From JAFIEN01 sp051859505 (GTDB lineage: Bacteria; Pseudomonadota; Alphaproteobacteria; Rhodobacterales; Rhodobacteraceae), in contig JBHYFN010000002.1 of the NCBI GenBank assembly GCA_051859505.1, forward strand, positions 1 to 64,000: a stretch of 64,000 bases of DNA, read 5' to 3'. Below the pieces are notes generated by a model. The model made no database searches and was not told the origin of the DNA. It saw only the letters and a list, made by a program, of their open reading frames with translations. The stretch's first letter is position 1; each line of letters starts with the position of its first letter. Positions 8,293 through 17,961 of this stretch are shown here, piece after piece. Both the position numbers and the translations under genes were made by a program.

Positions 8293-9305
8293 TAGCGCCC
8301 CGTCTCCTCGGAGGAGGTCGAGGCGGAACCGGCTGCGGGCTGGGCCGCGGGATCGCTGGCCGATGCTGCGGTGGACCCTGCCTCGGGATGGGCCTCCGCG
8401 TCGGAACCGTCCTCGGAGACCGGCGCCGGGGCGGGCAGATCGGCGGCGACCGCGGGCGTTTCGCGCAAGAGCATCCGCAGGATCGTCACCAGTTCTTCCT
8501 TGAGCTTGCCGCGTGGCGTCACCCGGTCGAGCATTCCGTGATCCAGAAGATACTCGGCCCGCTGGAACCCTTCGGGGAGCTTCTCGCGGATCGTCTGTTC
8601 GATCACCCGGGGGCCGGCAAAGCAGATCAGCGCATTCGGCTCGGCGATCTGGACATCGCCCAGCATGGCGTAAGAGGCCGTGACCCCGCCGGTCGTGGGA
8701 TGGGTCAGGACGACGATATAGGGAAGGCCCGCCTCCTTCAGCATCTGCACGGCAACGGTGGTGCGCGGCATCTGCATGAGCGAGAGAATCCCCTCCTGCA
8801 TCCGGGCGCCGCCGGCGGCCGAGAACAGGACCAGCGGCCGCTTGAGCTTTACCGCGCGTTCGGCGGCGGCGATGATCGCATTGCCGACATACATCCCCAT
8901 GGATCCGGCCATGAAGGTAAAGTCCTGCGCCGCCGCGACGATGGGCGTGCGCCCGATCTCGCCCTCGGCGACCAGCATCGCCTCGGCCTCTCCGGTTGTC
9001 TTGCGGGCGTCGCGCAGGCGGTCGGTGTATTTCTTCTGGTCGCGGAACTGGAGCGGGTCGGCAAGCGGTTCGGGAACCTTGACCTCGGTGAAGATGCCGC
9101 CATCGAACAGCGCCTTGAACCGCGCGCGCGGCGTGATCGGCATGTGATGGCCGCAACTGGTGCAGACATTGAGGTTGTCGGCAAGCTCGCGGTGGAACAG
9201 CATGGTTCCGCATTCGTCGCATTTCGTCCACAGATTCTCGGGCACCTCGCGGCGCGAGAAGATCGAGTTGATCCGCGGACGGACGTAGTTGGAAATCCAG
9301 TTCAT
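8292..9305 (-). CDS. accD: Acetyl-CoA carboxylase carboxyltransferase subunit beta
   Basis: 337-aa subunit of the carboxyltransferase that makes malonyl-CoA for fatty acid synthesis. The N-terminal zinc finger has CDEC (about residues 28-31) and CTSCG (about 47-51). The carboxyltransferase core includes SAAGGARMQEG, LTHPTTGGVTAS and the oxyanion segment FAGPRVIEQTIREKLP. About the last 50 residues are an Ala/Ser/Pro/Glu-rich low-complexity tail, longer than in E. coli but common in this family. Start 9305 (MNWISNYVRP) matches the family; the frame is open upstream. The 263 bases before it, shared with the plus-strand gene at 9569, should hold divergent promoters. Confidence 0.95.
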   Translation of the reverse strand: MNWISNYVRPRINSIFSRREVPENLWTKCDECGTMLFHRELADNLNVCTSCGHHMPITPRARFKALFDGGIFTEVKVPEPLADPLQFRDQKKYTDRLRDARKTTGEAEAMLVAEGEIGRTPIVAAAQDFTFMAGSMGMYVGNAIIAAAERAVKLKRPLVLFSAAGGARMQEGILSLMQMPRTTVAVQMLKEAGLPYIVVLTHPTTGGVTASYAMLGDVQIAEPNALICFAGPRVIEQTIREKLPEGFQRAEYLLDHGMLDRVTPRGKLKEELVTILRMLLRETPAVAADLPAPAPVSEDGSDAEAHPEAGSTAASASDPAAQPAAGSASTSSEETGR

Positions 9306-9568
9306 GCGCAGGCCTGCCTCTTGCGTCAGGCTCGGGAGATATGCGCCGCTGCGGGAAAATGCAATCGTGCAGGCCGGGCTGTTCGGGCGAACAGGAGTGG
9401 GTCGGTTGCATTTCGCCGCCTCGGCCTTGTCCGGAGTCGGAACTGTGTCACAGGTTGCCAAAGCATCCGCCGGAGTGCGCGAGTGATGTTTCCATTTGGG
9501 AAACAATTTGGCACGACTATTCCGCAAGGTGCCGTTTCTTGGGGTGGGCAGGGGCTCAGGGTGTATTC

Positions 9569-10426
9569 ATGACGACGATGTCGACGAATGGCGATGTGGA
9601 TCACGGCTCCGAACGGAATGACGCCCCGGAGGCGCGCGGATTGAAGGTCACCGCGTCCGGCCCCTTGAGCAGATGGGCCGAGAGGGTTGCCCATGCGTTG
9701 GCGATGCGGCGCTGGTCGCGGATCGCACGACGGGCCGAACTCGCCGAACTCTCCCAACTCAGCCAGGACCGAGCGCGCGCCCGCGCCCTGCGGCACAAGG
9801 TGGATGAGGTGATCCATGTCGCCGACAGCCGCCTGGCCCTGCCGCGGGTCGGCTCTTCGACCTTTCCCCGCCCGATGGGCAGCGACTGGGGCTGGCGGCC
9901 CCAACTCTGGCGGGGACCATTGCCGCAGAAGGGGCTTGTCGGCGTTGCCAATCGCACGATGATCGGGGACGAGGTCACGCTGTTTCATGACTGCAAGGTC
10001 AGCGAACTGACGATCCGGCAGCTGCGCAACCTCGGGGCGGAGGATCTGGCCCCGTTCGGTTTCCGGATGGATGTCTTCGCCTTCGACGGATCTTTCCTCA
10101 GTCTTGCCATCGACCTGCCCGCGGCGGCCTGCAACGGGCTTCTGCGCCGGCATCTGGTACGACTGGACACGATGATCGAGTTTGAAAAGCCGCTCGAGAT
10201 CTTTGCGCGCCTCAATATCCGGCACGGTCCGAATACCGAACAGATCGTGCGCGAGCTTGACCTCAGAACGGCGCAGGGGACGGTGGAATTCGACCTTGCC
10301 TATACCAAGCTGAACGAAAAGCGCATCGAGAAGATCTGGCTTGACCTGATCTTCGAGGGGCCCGAGATGAACCAGGTGACGGTGCGGGATCTGACGATGG
10401 CGCGCTATCCGCGGGCCGAGTTCTGA
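9569..10426 (+). CDS. Uncharacterised Rhodobacteraceae protein (DUF6478-like)
   Basis: 285-aa protein without signal peptide or membrane segment. The N-terminus is Arg-rich and helical (about residues 30-75); the remainder reads as a beta-rich domain (WRPQLWRGPL, TLFHDCKVSELTIRQLR, FDGSFLSLAIDLP). From memory it resembles a Rhodobacterales-restricted family labelled DUF6478; no biochemical role is known to me. The start at 9569 was chosen because upstream in-frame residues look non-coding. It sits 47 bases before another uncharacterised gene on the same strand, probably an operon. Confidence 0.68.
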   Translation: MTTMSTNGDVDHGSERNDAPEARGLKVTASGPLSRWAERVAHALAMRRWSRIARRAELAELSQLSQDRARARALRHKVDEVIHVADSRLALPRVGSSTFPRPMGSDWGWRPQLWRGPLPQKGLVGVANRTMIGDEVTLFHDCKVSELTIRQLRNLGAEDLAPFGFRMDVFAFDGSFLSLAIDLPAAACNGLLRRHLVRLDTMIEFEKPLEIFARLNIRHGPNTEQIVRELDLRTAQGTVEFDLAYTKLNEKRIEKIWLDLIFEGPEMNQVTVRDLTMARYPRAEF

Positions 10427-10473
10427 AGGTTTTGGCAGGTGACAAGTGGAGTGTCAGGAATGAGGGCCGGATC

Positions 10474-10839
10474 GTGGGAGTGACCTTGACAAAGACCCGT
10501 CTGGTTGCCGGCGTTTGGGAAGGCGTTCTCAGCGGGTCTGACACCGCGCCCGCGCTGAGCGTGACCCATATGAACAACCCCCTTCCGGGGATCGAGGTCG
10601 AGCCCTTGCGCGAGGCGGGCCAGTGGCGCGTCAGGGTTCCGGTCCCCGTCGAGGCGATTGCCGACGGGATCCAGACCTTCGTGATCTGCGAACGCTCCAG
10701 CGGTGCGCGGCTTGCCCATTTCTCGCTTGTCGCCGGAGAGCCCTTGTCCGAAGACCTTCGGGCCGAGATCGACCTTCTTCGGGCGGAGCTTGACATGCTG
10801 AAAAGCGCCTTCCGCCGCCACTGCGTGGAGACGGCCTGA
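10474..10839 (+). CDS. Uncharacterised small protein paired with 9569 gene
   Basis: 121-aa soluble protein not recognised. It has a beta-rich N-terminal region (TKTRLVAGVWEGVLSG, GIEVEPLREAGQWRVRVP) and a C-terminal helix (about residues 93-117) with a heptad-like Leu pattern. GTG 10474 is preferred for the GAGGG at 10462-10466; a TTG at 10432 would add 14 residues but has a poorly spaced ribosome site. Its closeness to the preceding DUF6478-like gene suggests joint expression. It converges on the glycosyltransferase at 10893. Confidence 0.62.
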   Translation: MGVTLTKTRLVAGVWEGVLSGSDTAPALSVTHMNNPLPGIEVEPLREAGQWRVRVPVPVEAIADGIQTFVICERSSGARLAHFSLVAGEPLSEDLRAEIDLLRAELDMLKSAFRRHCVETA

Positions 10840-10892
10840 GTGTAAGGCCCCGATCACAGGCCCCCGAGAAAAGCAGGCACGGCCCGCAGGCG

Positions 10893-13064
10893 TCAGCGTC
10901 CTCGCAAGGCGCGTGCCCGGCCTTCCGCCCGGCCATGAAGCATGAAATGCGCAAAGCCCGAGGGAAACTGCCCATTGGCAAGGCCCAAAGCCACATCGGG
11001 ATTCTGGGCGAGATAGGCCTCTTCGTCGAAATGCGCCGGTGGCGGTGGCGGCCGTCTCGCCGCCAGACGGCCCAGCAAGCTGCGCGAGCGTCGGTATTGG
11101 CGCAGCCATGCCTGCTCGGCCTGCTCGACTTCCGCCATGGCGGCGGCCGAAAGAACTGCGGCTTGCGGCGACTGGGGTTCGCCGGGCGTTTCCGACCCTT
11201 CGGTCGCTTGCCCCGCATCAGCCTTGCGCCCGGAGTTCTTGCGGGTCTCCGCGCGGGCAAGCTGCCGAAACTGCAATTCCCGCGTCATGGTCAGGAGCAT
11301 GGTCCGAACCTCTGCAGCCCCGTCGAACCCTTCGAACCTGAAGCAATAGTCGTAAACCGCCCGAATCGAGGCCGCATCCTCTGCAGGGCGATGCCCCAGC
11401 AGCATGGCAAGCCTCGCAGGATCTGCCTCTTCGTCGAAAGCGATCAATGCGCGGTGCAGCGCCGTCACGCACCGCCGCGTGGCCTCTCTCCGGTCGCGTT
11501 TCGCACCCTCGTCATGGGCGGAGAGGGCGTAGCACCCGAGGAAGGGCAGAACCTCGCCGTCAAGCGTCGGATCGGCGGCAAGGTTGCGAAACAGCCAGTC
11601 GACCTCGGGCGCGGCTCCGGCTTCTTCCGCAAAGGGCTGGACGAACCGGGCCTTGCGAAAGGCGAGGGTGGCGACGTTCACCGGCGTGCCGACAAACCGC
11701 CGCAGCCGGACCGAGGCCGGCATCAGCGGCAGGGGAAGGGGGTCGTGGATGGCCTGCCTTTCGTCAAAGCTTTGACAGGCAACGCAATCGCGCCCCTCGA
11801 GGATCCGCCAGACCGACCATTCGATCCGCTTGCGCACCATGACATCCCGGATGTCGGCCAGAAGGCAGACCTCGCCCCGCGCGGAGGCGAGCGCCGTGTT
11901 CAGCGCAGCCCCGCGTCCCGAAGCCTCCCCCGCCCCGGCAAAGGGCACAAGCCGCAGCCGGGCGTCGCCCTGCCAGTGCCGGGAAAGCTCTTGCAGGGTG
12001 GCCTCCGAGGCGCCGTCATCGACGACGATCAGCTCGAACTCCTGATAGGTCTGGCGCTGCAGGCTTTCGGAAAACTCCGCAACGAAGGGCGCCGCCTCCC
12101 GAACGGTCGTCAGGATCGAGACGAGGGGGCGGCGCGGCAGCGCCGCCGCCTGCAGGGCGCGCGCCTCGTCGATACAGGCCCGCAGCGCGATGCGCTGTTC
12201 CGGCGTGGCCTTGGCCCGTTCCATCATCCGCAGGATCGGGCCGTAGGGCGTGCCCTTCCATTTGAGGTAGGGAAGGTTGGTGAGGTAGCGGCTCTGGCCT
12301 TTCGGTATCGGCGTACTCGGGCGTCTGGGGTCATGGATCAGGACGGCGCGAGGCTCGTAAAGAAAGGATTGCGCGCCGTGCTGCGGGTATAGCCGCCAGT
12401 AAAGCTCGGTCCCTTCGTGACCATAGAGCAGCGGATCATAGCCTCCGGCCTGCCGGAACCGCGCGGCCTGCCAGATGGTGATCCCCTCGATATCCATGAT
12501 GCTGGGTTCAAGGCTGTCGCCGGGGTTGTAAAGGGCGCCGGCGGCACGCCCGGCCCGCGGCTGAACCCGCCCGCGCACGGCGGTCGCGTCATGGTCAAGA
12601 GCGGTGCGATAGAGGGTGCCGATGGAGGCCGCATCCGTTGCGCCGTCATCGTCCAGAAACAGCAGGTAGCGCCCCGACGCGAAATGCGCGCCCAGATTGC
12701 GCCCCCCCGATGCGCCCATGTTCGCCGCCAGATCGACCACGGCAAGGGTGTCGGGCATCGGATGGTCGCGGAGCCTTCGGTCGCCATTCACGACGACGAT
12801 CACCTCGTGGCGGAAATCAAGCGTCAGGCGGCCCAGGAAATCGATCATGGCAAGGGTCTCGGCCGTGCAGTCGAAGCTGACCACGATGATCGACAGCTCC
12901 GGCGACCCCTCGCGCCGGTTGCGCAGGACACTGGTCTCAAGCGCCAGGGCGGCGGCCTCTTCGGCCAGGGTCGTGGCGGTGGCATAGTCGCCGGCCCCGA
13001 AAGCCGATCTCTGCGCCGTGACCAGTTCGGCAAGTCTGTCGCTGTCGGGGGGTCTCTGCATCAT
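10893..13064 (-). CDS. Tandem double family-2 glycosyltransferase
   Basis: 723-aa cytosolic protein with two GT2 (GT-A) domains. The first (about residues 53-290) has SIIVVSFDC, the acceptor-side NMGASGGRNLG and the nucleotide/metal site LFLDDDG. The second (about 334-560) has VSILTTVREAAPF, LIVVDDGASEATL and GRGAALNTALASARG. A helical linker and the C-terminal motif FDEEAYLAQNPDVALGLANG...HFMLHGRAEGR (679-715) follow, a module found in polysaccharide glycosyltransferases. It likely builds a surface or extracellular glycan. The second domain's DXD position reads LLADIRD, so its catalytic competence is uncertain. Start ATG 13064 (or 13061) follows GGAAAGAGG. Confidence 0.8.
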   Translation of the reverse strand: MMQRPPDSDRLAELVTAQRSAFGAGDYATATTLAEEAAALALETSVLRNRREGSPELSIIVVSFDCTAETLAMIDFLGRLTLDFRHEVIVVVNGDRRLRDHPMPDTLAVVDLAANMGASGGRNLGAHFASGRYLLFLDDDGATDAASIGTLYRTALDHDATAVRGRVQPRAGRAAGALYNPGDSLEPSIMDIEGITIWQAARFRQAGGYDPLLYGHEGTELYWRLYPQHGAQSFLYEPRAVLIHDPRRPSTPIPKGQSRYLTNLPYLKWKGTPYGPILRMMERAKATPEQRIALRACIDEARALQAAALPRRPLVSILTTVREAAPFVAEFSESLQRQTYQEFELIVVDDGASEATLQELSRHWQGDARLRLVPFAGAGEASGRGAALNTALASARGEVCLLADIRDVMVRKRIEWSVWRILEGRDCVACQSFDERQAIHDPLPLPLMPASVRLRRFVGTPVNVATLAFRKARFVQPFAEEAGAAPEVDWLFRNLAADPTLDGEVLPFLGCYALSAHDEGAKRDRREATRRCVTALHRALIAFDEEADPARLAMLLGHRPAEDAASIRAVYDYCFRFEGFDGAAEVRTMLLTMTRELQFRQLARAETRKNSGRKADAGQATEGSETPGEPQSPQAAVLSAAAMAEVEQAEQAWLRQYRRSRSLLGRLAARRPPPPPAHFDEEAYLAQNPDVALGLANGQFPSGFAHFMLHGRAEGRARALRGR

Positions 13065-13134
13065 GCCTCTTTCCGGCGGGATCGCGTCCCGGCCGATGGA
13101 TCGCAGGGGGACCGGCCGGAAGCCCGTCTCGCGC

Positions 13135-14613
13135 TCATCTTCCCGCTTCCAGCGCTGCCGCGACCTCGGCAATGCCATCGGCAATGCGGGTCACCGGCAG
13201 GGAGCTGTAGGCCAGGCGATAGTATTCCCGCGTCTCCGGGGCCGCATCGGGGCGCCCGGCGCCCGCGAAGAAGGGCGCACCCGGTTCGATCAGCACACCC
13301 CTTTCCCGAAGCCCTTGCGCAACAGCGGTCATATCCCTGCCCTGCGCCCGCATCCAGACGGAGGATCCCCCGAAGGCCCCCCCGCCCGCGACCGTCAGCC
13401 CGTGATCCGAAATCGCGCTGTCGAGCGCCTTGCGGCGGTCCAGATAGGCCCGGCTCATCCGGCGGATCAGCGCGTCGTAATGGCCCAGCGACAGGAAATA
13501 GGCGGTCGTGCGCTGCACATGCCCCGGCGGATGGCGCAGGATGCGGGCCCGCAGCGCGCGCGCCTGCGCGATGAAGGGCGCCGGCCCGACCAGATAGCCC
13601 AGCCGCAACCCCGGAAAGATCGACTTGGAGAAGCTGCCGACATGGATCACACGCCCGTCCCGGTCGAGCGATTTCAGCGCAGGCAGGGGCGGTTTGTGAA
13701 ACGCCATCTCGAATTCGTAGTCATCCTCGACGATCAGGAAATCCCGCTTTCCCGCAGCCTCCAGCAGCGCTTGCCGCCGGTCCAGCGGCATCGTGGCGGT
13801 GGTCGGGCATTGGTGGGCGGGGGTGACGAACACCACATCCGTGCCCTGCGGCAGGCGGTCGGGATCCAGCCCCTCGCCGTCGATGGGCTGGGCCGATACC
13901 CGCGCGCGCCCCTCGAGCATGGCGCGCAGGGACGGATAGCAGGGATCCTCGATCACGGCATGGTTGCGCGTCCGCAGCAGCACCTCGGCCGACAGCCAGA
14001 GCGCATTCTGCGCGCCGAGCGTCAAGAGAACCTCGTCCGGGCCGGCGAGGATGCCGCGCCGGGGCAGGGTCTGGCGGGTGATGAAGTCGATCAGCAAGGG
14101 ATCGTCGCGGTCATATTGATCGGCGGTCAGCGCCGCGAAATCGCGCCGGCCCAGCGCGCGGAGCGCGCAAAGCCGCCAGTTGGCCAGATCGAACAGGGCC
14201 GGATCTGCCTGGCCATAGATGAAATTGTAGCGATACTCGGCCCAGTCCATCGGCTTTTCAGCACCCAGACCAGAAAGCGGGGGACCAAGGCGGGCGGTCC
14301 AGTCAACGCTCTCGGTCCGCGTCGGGTTGGGAACATGCGGCGGCGGCTCGGGCGCATCCGTGCTTACGAAATAGCCGGACCGGCCCTTCGCGCTGAGGTA
14401 GTCGTCGGCCACCAGTTCGGTATAGGCCAACGTCACGGTGATCCGGCTGACCCCAAGGTGCCGGGCCAGCGCGCGCGAGGAGGGGAGCCGCTCACCCGGC
14501 CGGAACCGCCCCGACAGGATGCCCTGCGCAATCACCTGCCGTAGCCGCGCCTGCAGCGTGCCGGGGGCAGCGGGATCGAGGGTGAAGGATTCGGGCGGGA
14601 TCATTTCGGGCAT
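13135..14613 (-). CDS. MocR-type GntR/aminotransferase transcription regulator
   Basis: 492-aa regulator that fuses an N-terminal GntR winged helix (about residues 18-85, with RLPSSRALARHLGVSRITVTLAYTEL) to a fold-type-I aminotransferase domain (about 120-492). The PLP site is preserved: VEDDYEFEM and the Schiff-base Lys in GSFSKSIFPGLRLGY. MocR proteins sense PLP adducts or amino compounds and include PdxR, GabR, TauR and EhuR. No pyridoxine, taurine or ectoine genes are adjacent, and gabT lies 9 kb away, so the target is unknown. A catalytic aminotransferase role is less likely given the intact winged helix. Confidence 0.87.
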   Translation of the reverse strand: MPEMIPPESFTLDPAAPGTLQARLRQVIAQGILSGRFRPGERLPSSRALARHLGVSRITVTLAYTELVADDYLSAKGRSGYFVSTDAPEPPPHVPNPTRTESVDWTARLGPPLSGLGAEKPMDWAEYRYNFIYGQADPALFDLANWRLCALRALGRRDFAALTADQYDRDDPLLIDFITRQTLPRRGILAGPDEVLLTLGAQNALWLSAEVLLRTRNHAVIEDPCYPSLRAMLEGRARVSAQPIDGEGLDPDRLPQGTDVVFVTPAHQCPTTATMPLDRRQALLEAAGKRDFLIVEDDYEFEMAFHKPPLPALKSLDRDGRVIHVGSFSKSIFPGLRLGYLVGPAPFIAQARALRARILRHPPGHVQRTTAYFLSLGHYDALIRRMSRAYLDRRKALDSAISDHGLTVAGGGAFGGSSVWMRAQGRDMTAVAQGLRERGVLIEPGAPFFAGAGRPDAAPETREYYRLAYSSLPVTRIADGIAEVAAALEAGR

Positions 14614-14697
14614 CTGGACCTAAGGCCCGGTCAGACTGGACCCAGAGACCGCGCCGGGCAAGCCCCCTCAAGCGGGCCTGCCCTTATGCGCTTCCCC

Positions 14698-17502
14698 TCA
14701 ATGCGCCTCGGCCCAGTTTGCCCCCGTGCCGCCGTCCACCGCCAGATGCACGTCCAGATGTACCGCCGGATGGGCCGCGCCCTCCATCACCTCGCGGGCG
14801 CGGTCGATCAGCGCCTCGGCCGCGTCTTCCTCGACCTCGAACAGCAGTTCGTCATGCACCTGCAGCAGCATTTTCGCAGGCAGGTCTTCGATGGCGCGGT
14901 CCATGCGGATCATCGCGCGGCGGATCACATCGGCCGCCGTCCCCTGGATCGGCGCGTTGATCGCGGCGCGGCGGGCGAAACCGGCCTGCGGCCCCTTGGC
15001 ATTGATCTCGGGCGTGTGGATCTTGCGCCCGAACAGCGTCTGGACATGGCCGTTGGCCTTCGCAAAGGCGATGGTCTCGTCCATATAGGCGCGGATGCCG
15101 GGGAAGCGTTCGAAATACCGGTCGATGAAGCCCTGCGCCTGATCGCGCGGGATGCGCAGGTTGCGCGCAAGGCCAAAGCCCGAGATGCCGTAGATCACGC
15201 CGAAGTTGATCGCCTTGGCCTGCCGCCGGATCTCGCCCGTCATCTGATCCAACGGCACGTTGAACATCTCGGACGCGGTCATGGCATGGATGTCGACGCC
15301 TTCGCGGAAGGCGGTCTTCAGTGCCTCGATCCCCGCGACATGGGCCAGGATGCGCAGCTCGATCTGGGAATAGTCGAGGCTGACCAGCACCTTGCCGGGT
15401 TCGGCGACGAACGCCTCGCGGATGCGGCGGCCTTCCTCGGTGCGGACGGGGATGTTCTGCAGGTTCGGATCGGTCGAGGCCAGCCGCCCGGTATTCGCCC
15501 CGGCGATGGAGTACGACGTATGCACCCGCCCCGTTTCCGGGTTGATATGGTCCTGCAGCGCATCGGTATAGGTCGATTTCAGCTTGGCCAGCTGCCGCCA
15601 GTCCAGCACCCGCCCCGGCAGCGCATGTTCGGTCGCCAGATCCTCGAGCACATCGGCCCCGGTGCCATAGGCCCCGGTCTTGCCCTTGACCCCTCCGGGC
15701 AGGCCCATCTCGTCGAACAGGATCTCGCCCAGCTGCTTGGGGCTGCCCACGTTGAAGGGCCGGCCCGCCATCTCCTGTATCTCGGCCTCGAGCCCCGCCA
15801 TCTTCTGCGCGAATGCATTGGACATGCGCGACAGCGTATCGCGGTCGACCTTGATCCCCGCCATCTCCATCCGCGCCAGCACCGGGACCAGCGGGCGTTC
15901 CAGCGTCTCGTAGACCGTCGCGACGCGCGCGCGGTGCAGTTGCGGCTTGAAGCCCTGCCAAAGGCGCAGGGTGATGTCGGCGTCCTCAGCCGCGTATTTC
16001 ACCGCCTCGTCCACCGGGACGCGGTCGAAGGTGATCGCGGATTTGCCCGAGCCCAGAAGCGATTTGATCGGGATCGGCACATGGCCAAGGTAGCGGTCGG
16101 ACAGTTCGTCCATGCCATGCGAATGAGACCCCGCATTCATCGCATAGGACATCAGCATCGTGTCGTCGATCGGCGCCACCTCAACCCCGTAGCGGGCCAG
16201 GATCTTGGCGTCGTATTTCATGTTCTGCCCGATCTTGAGGATCGCGGGATCCTCGAGGACGGGCTTCAGCAGGTCGAGCGCCTCATCCAGCCCCATCTGC
16301 CCCTCGGCCAGAGTGACAGAGCCGAAAAGATCGCTCTCGCCCCCCGCCTTGTGACCGAGCGGGATGTAGCAGGCCCGCCCCGGTGCCGTGGCAAGACAAA
16401 TGCCCACCAGCTCGGCCTGCATCTCGTCAAGGCTGGTGGTCTCGGTATCGACGGCGACGTAGCCCTGTTCGCGGATCGCCGCGATCCAGGAGGAGAGGGC
16501 TTCGGCATCGCGCACCGTCTCATAGGCGGCATGGTCGAAGGGCAGGGCCTCGGGCACTGCGGCCTCTGCGTCGGGCGCGGCGCCGGCGGGCGCCTCGGGC
16601 ATGGCGGGCTGCTCGATCCCCAGCTTCGCCGCGATCCGCTTGGTGACGGTGCGGAACTCCATCTTCTGAAGGAACCCCATCAGCGCCTCGGGCTCGGGGT
16701 CGCGCAGTTCCAGATCGTCCAGCGTGAAATCAAGCGGTGTCTCGGCATCCAGCTGCACCAGCCGGCGCGAGATCAGGATCTGCTCGGCCATCGTGGTCAG
16801 GACCTCGCGCCGCTTGGGTTGCTTGATCTCCTCGGCCCGCACCAGAAGCGTGTCCAGATCGCCGTATTCCTGAATAAGCTGCGCCGCCGTCTTGAGCCCG
16901 ATCCCCGGCGCCCCCGGGACATTGTCGACCGAATCCCCGGCCAAAGCCTGCACATCGACCACGCGCTCGGGGCCGACGCCGAATTTCTCGAAAACGCCGT
17001 CGCGGTCGATCACCTTGTCCTTCATCGGATCGCGCATCACGACGCCATCGCCCACAAGCTGCATCAGATCCTTGTCCGAAGAGACGATGGTGACCCGCCC
17101 CCCCGCCTCGGCAGCCTGGCGGGCAAGGGTGGCGATGATGTCATCGGCCTCGTAATGCTCGATCTCGATGCAGGCCACGTTGAAGGCCCGCGTCGCCTCG
17201 CGCGTGAGGGGGAATTGCGGGCGCAGATCCTCGGGCGGCTCGGGGCGGTTGGCCTTGTAGGCGGGGTAGATCTCGTTGCGGAAGGTCTTGGAGGAATGGT
17301 CAAAGATCACCGCGATATGCGTCGGCCCCTCGCCGTCGCCATCGCGGGTGAGTTCGTTCCACAGGATGTTGACGAAGCCGCTGACCGCCCCCACCGGCAA
17401 GCCGTCCGACTTGCGCGTGAGTGGCGGCAGCGCGTGATAGGCGCGGAAGATATAGGCCGATCCGTCGATCAGATGCAGATGGCAGCCCTTGCCGAATGTC
17501 AT
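14698..17502 (-). CDS. polA: DNA polymerase I
   Basis: 934-aa repair and Okazaki-fragment polymerase. The N-terminal 5' nuclease starts LHLIDGSAYIFRAYHALP and continues to about residue 290. The 3'-5' exonuclease retains its DxE motif (VAVDTETTSLDEM), so proofreading is expected. The polymerase domain has motif A LVSLDYSQIELRILA, motif B RRQAKAINFGVIYG and motif C LLQVHDELLFEVEE near the end. Full length. Start 17502 (MTFGKGCHLH) is preferred over an upstream in-frame ATG because the extra residues are not family-like. An unusually long reading frame antisense to it is a codon-bias shadow. Confidence 0.97.
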   Translation of the reverse strand: MTFGKGCHLHLIDGSAYIFRAYHALPPLTRKSDGLPVGAVSGFVNILWNELTRDGDGEGPTHIAVIFDHSSKTFRNEIYPAYKANRPEPPEDLRPQFPLTREATRAFNVACIEIEHYEADDIIATLARQAAEAGGRVTIVSSDKDLMQLVGDGVVMRDPMKDKVIDRDGVFEKFGVGPERVVDVQALAGDSVDNVPGAPGIGLKTAAQLIQEYGDLDTLLVRAEEIKQPKRREVLTTMAEQILISRRLVQLDAETPLDFTLDDLELRDPEPEALMGFLQKMEFRTVTKRIAAKLGIEQPAMPEAPAGAAPDAEAAVPEALPFDHAAYETVRDAEALSSWIAAIREQGYVAVDTETTSLDEMQAELVGICLATAPGRACYIPLGHKAGGESDLFGSVTLAEGQMGLDEALDLLKPVLEDPAILKIGQNMKYDAKILARYGVEVAPIDDTMLMSYAMNAGSHSHGMDELSDRYLGHVPIPIKSLLGSGKSAITFDRVPVDEAVKYAAEDADITLRLWQGFKPQLHRARVATVYETLERPLVPVLARMEMAGIKVDRDTLSRMSNAFAQKMAGLEAEIQEMAGRPFNVGSPKQLGEILFDEMGLPGGVKGKTGAYGTGADVLEDLATEHALPGRVLDWRQLAKLKSTYTDALQDHINPETGRVHTSYSIAGANTGRLASTDPNLQNIPVRTEEGRRIREAFVAEPGKVLVSLDYSQIELRILAHVAGIEALKTAFREGVDIHAMTASEMFNVPLDQMTGEIRRQAKAINFGVIYGISGFGLARNLRIPRDQAQGFIDRYFERFPGIRAYMDETIAFAKANGHVQTLFGRKIHTPEINAKGPQAGFARRAAINAPIQGTAADVIRRAMIRMDRAIEDLPAKMLLQVHDELLFEVEEDAAEALIDRAREVMEGAAHPAVHLDVHLAVDGGTGANWAEAH

Positions 17503-17652
17503 GGAACAGCCCCCCGGAAATGCGCCACCCCTGCTTGCCACGAACGCAAGCGCCACGCCAGTGACAAGGTCGGCCCCGTTCTTCGGGGCTGCAACCGCGC
17601 TTCCGTGCCGCGTGGCTGCGGACGGTTTCCGTTCGCTCAGCGCGTCATGCCC

Positions 17653-17835
17653 TCAGGCCGCCGAGTCGTGGAAATCCTCGTGGATGAAGCGCGCATCGCA
17701 ATAGGGACATTCGACCCAGCCCCTGTCATGCGGGATCGACAGCCAGACGCGCGGATGACCCAGCGCCCCTTCACCGCCGTCGCAGGCGACGCGCCATGAG
17801 GACACGAGTTTCGTTTCGGGTGCGGGAAGTGTCAT
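17653..17835 (-). CDS. Small zinc-finger protein (CHCC type)
   Basis: 60-aa protein with CDGG near residue 18, then a conserved RVWLSI segment, and VECPYCDARFIHE (C-x2-C plus His) at the end. This is the bacterial zf-CHCC pattern (relatives of the mitochondrial complex I subunit NDUFS6), usually a short stand-alone gene of this length. It is likely zinc-binding; a complex I assembly role is only inferred from homology. Start ATG 17835 was chosen for the family-typical length. Confidence 0.8.
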   Translation of the reverse strand: MTLPAPETKLVSSWRVACDGGEGALGHPRVWLSIPHDRGWVECPYCDARFIHEDFHDSAA

Positions 17836-17961
17836 GATCGGGCCCGTCTGTCGATGATGCTGGCGCAGCATAACGACTTGGACGGTCGGAGCAAGCGGCG
17901 AACGGGGCCTGCCCCCCGGATCCGGACTGGTCGCGCCCCTCTGGACAGGGCGTGCCGTCGG

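Noticed and set aside
9306..9527. Longer accD start giving a 74-residue N-terminal extension
   Set aside because: The extension is compositionally unlike coding sequence here and precedes the canonical MNWISNYVRP start; treated as 5' untranslated DNA.
14686..17799. 1037-codon open frame antisense to polA
   Set aside because: It lies opposite a full, motif-complete polA and its translation has no domain pattern. Long antisense frames are a by-product of GC-rich third positions.
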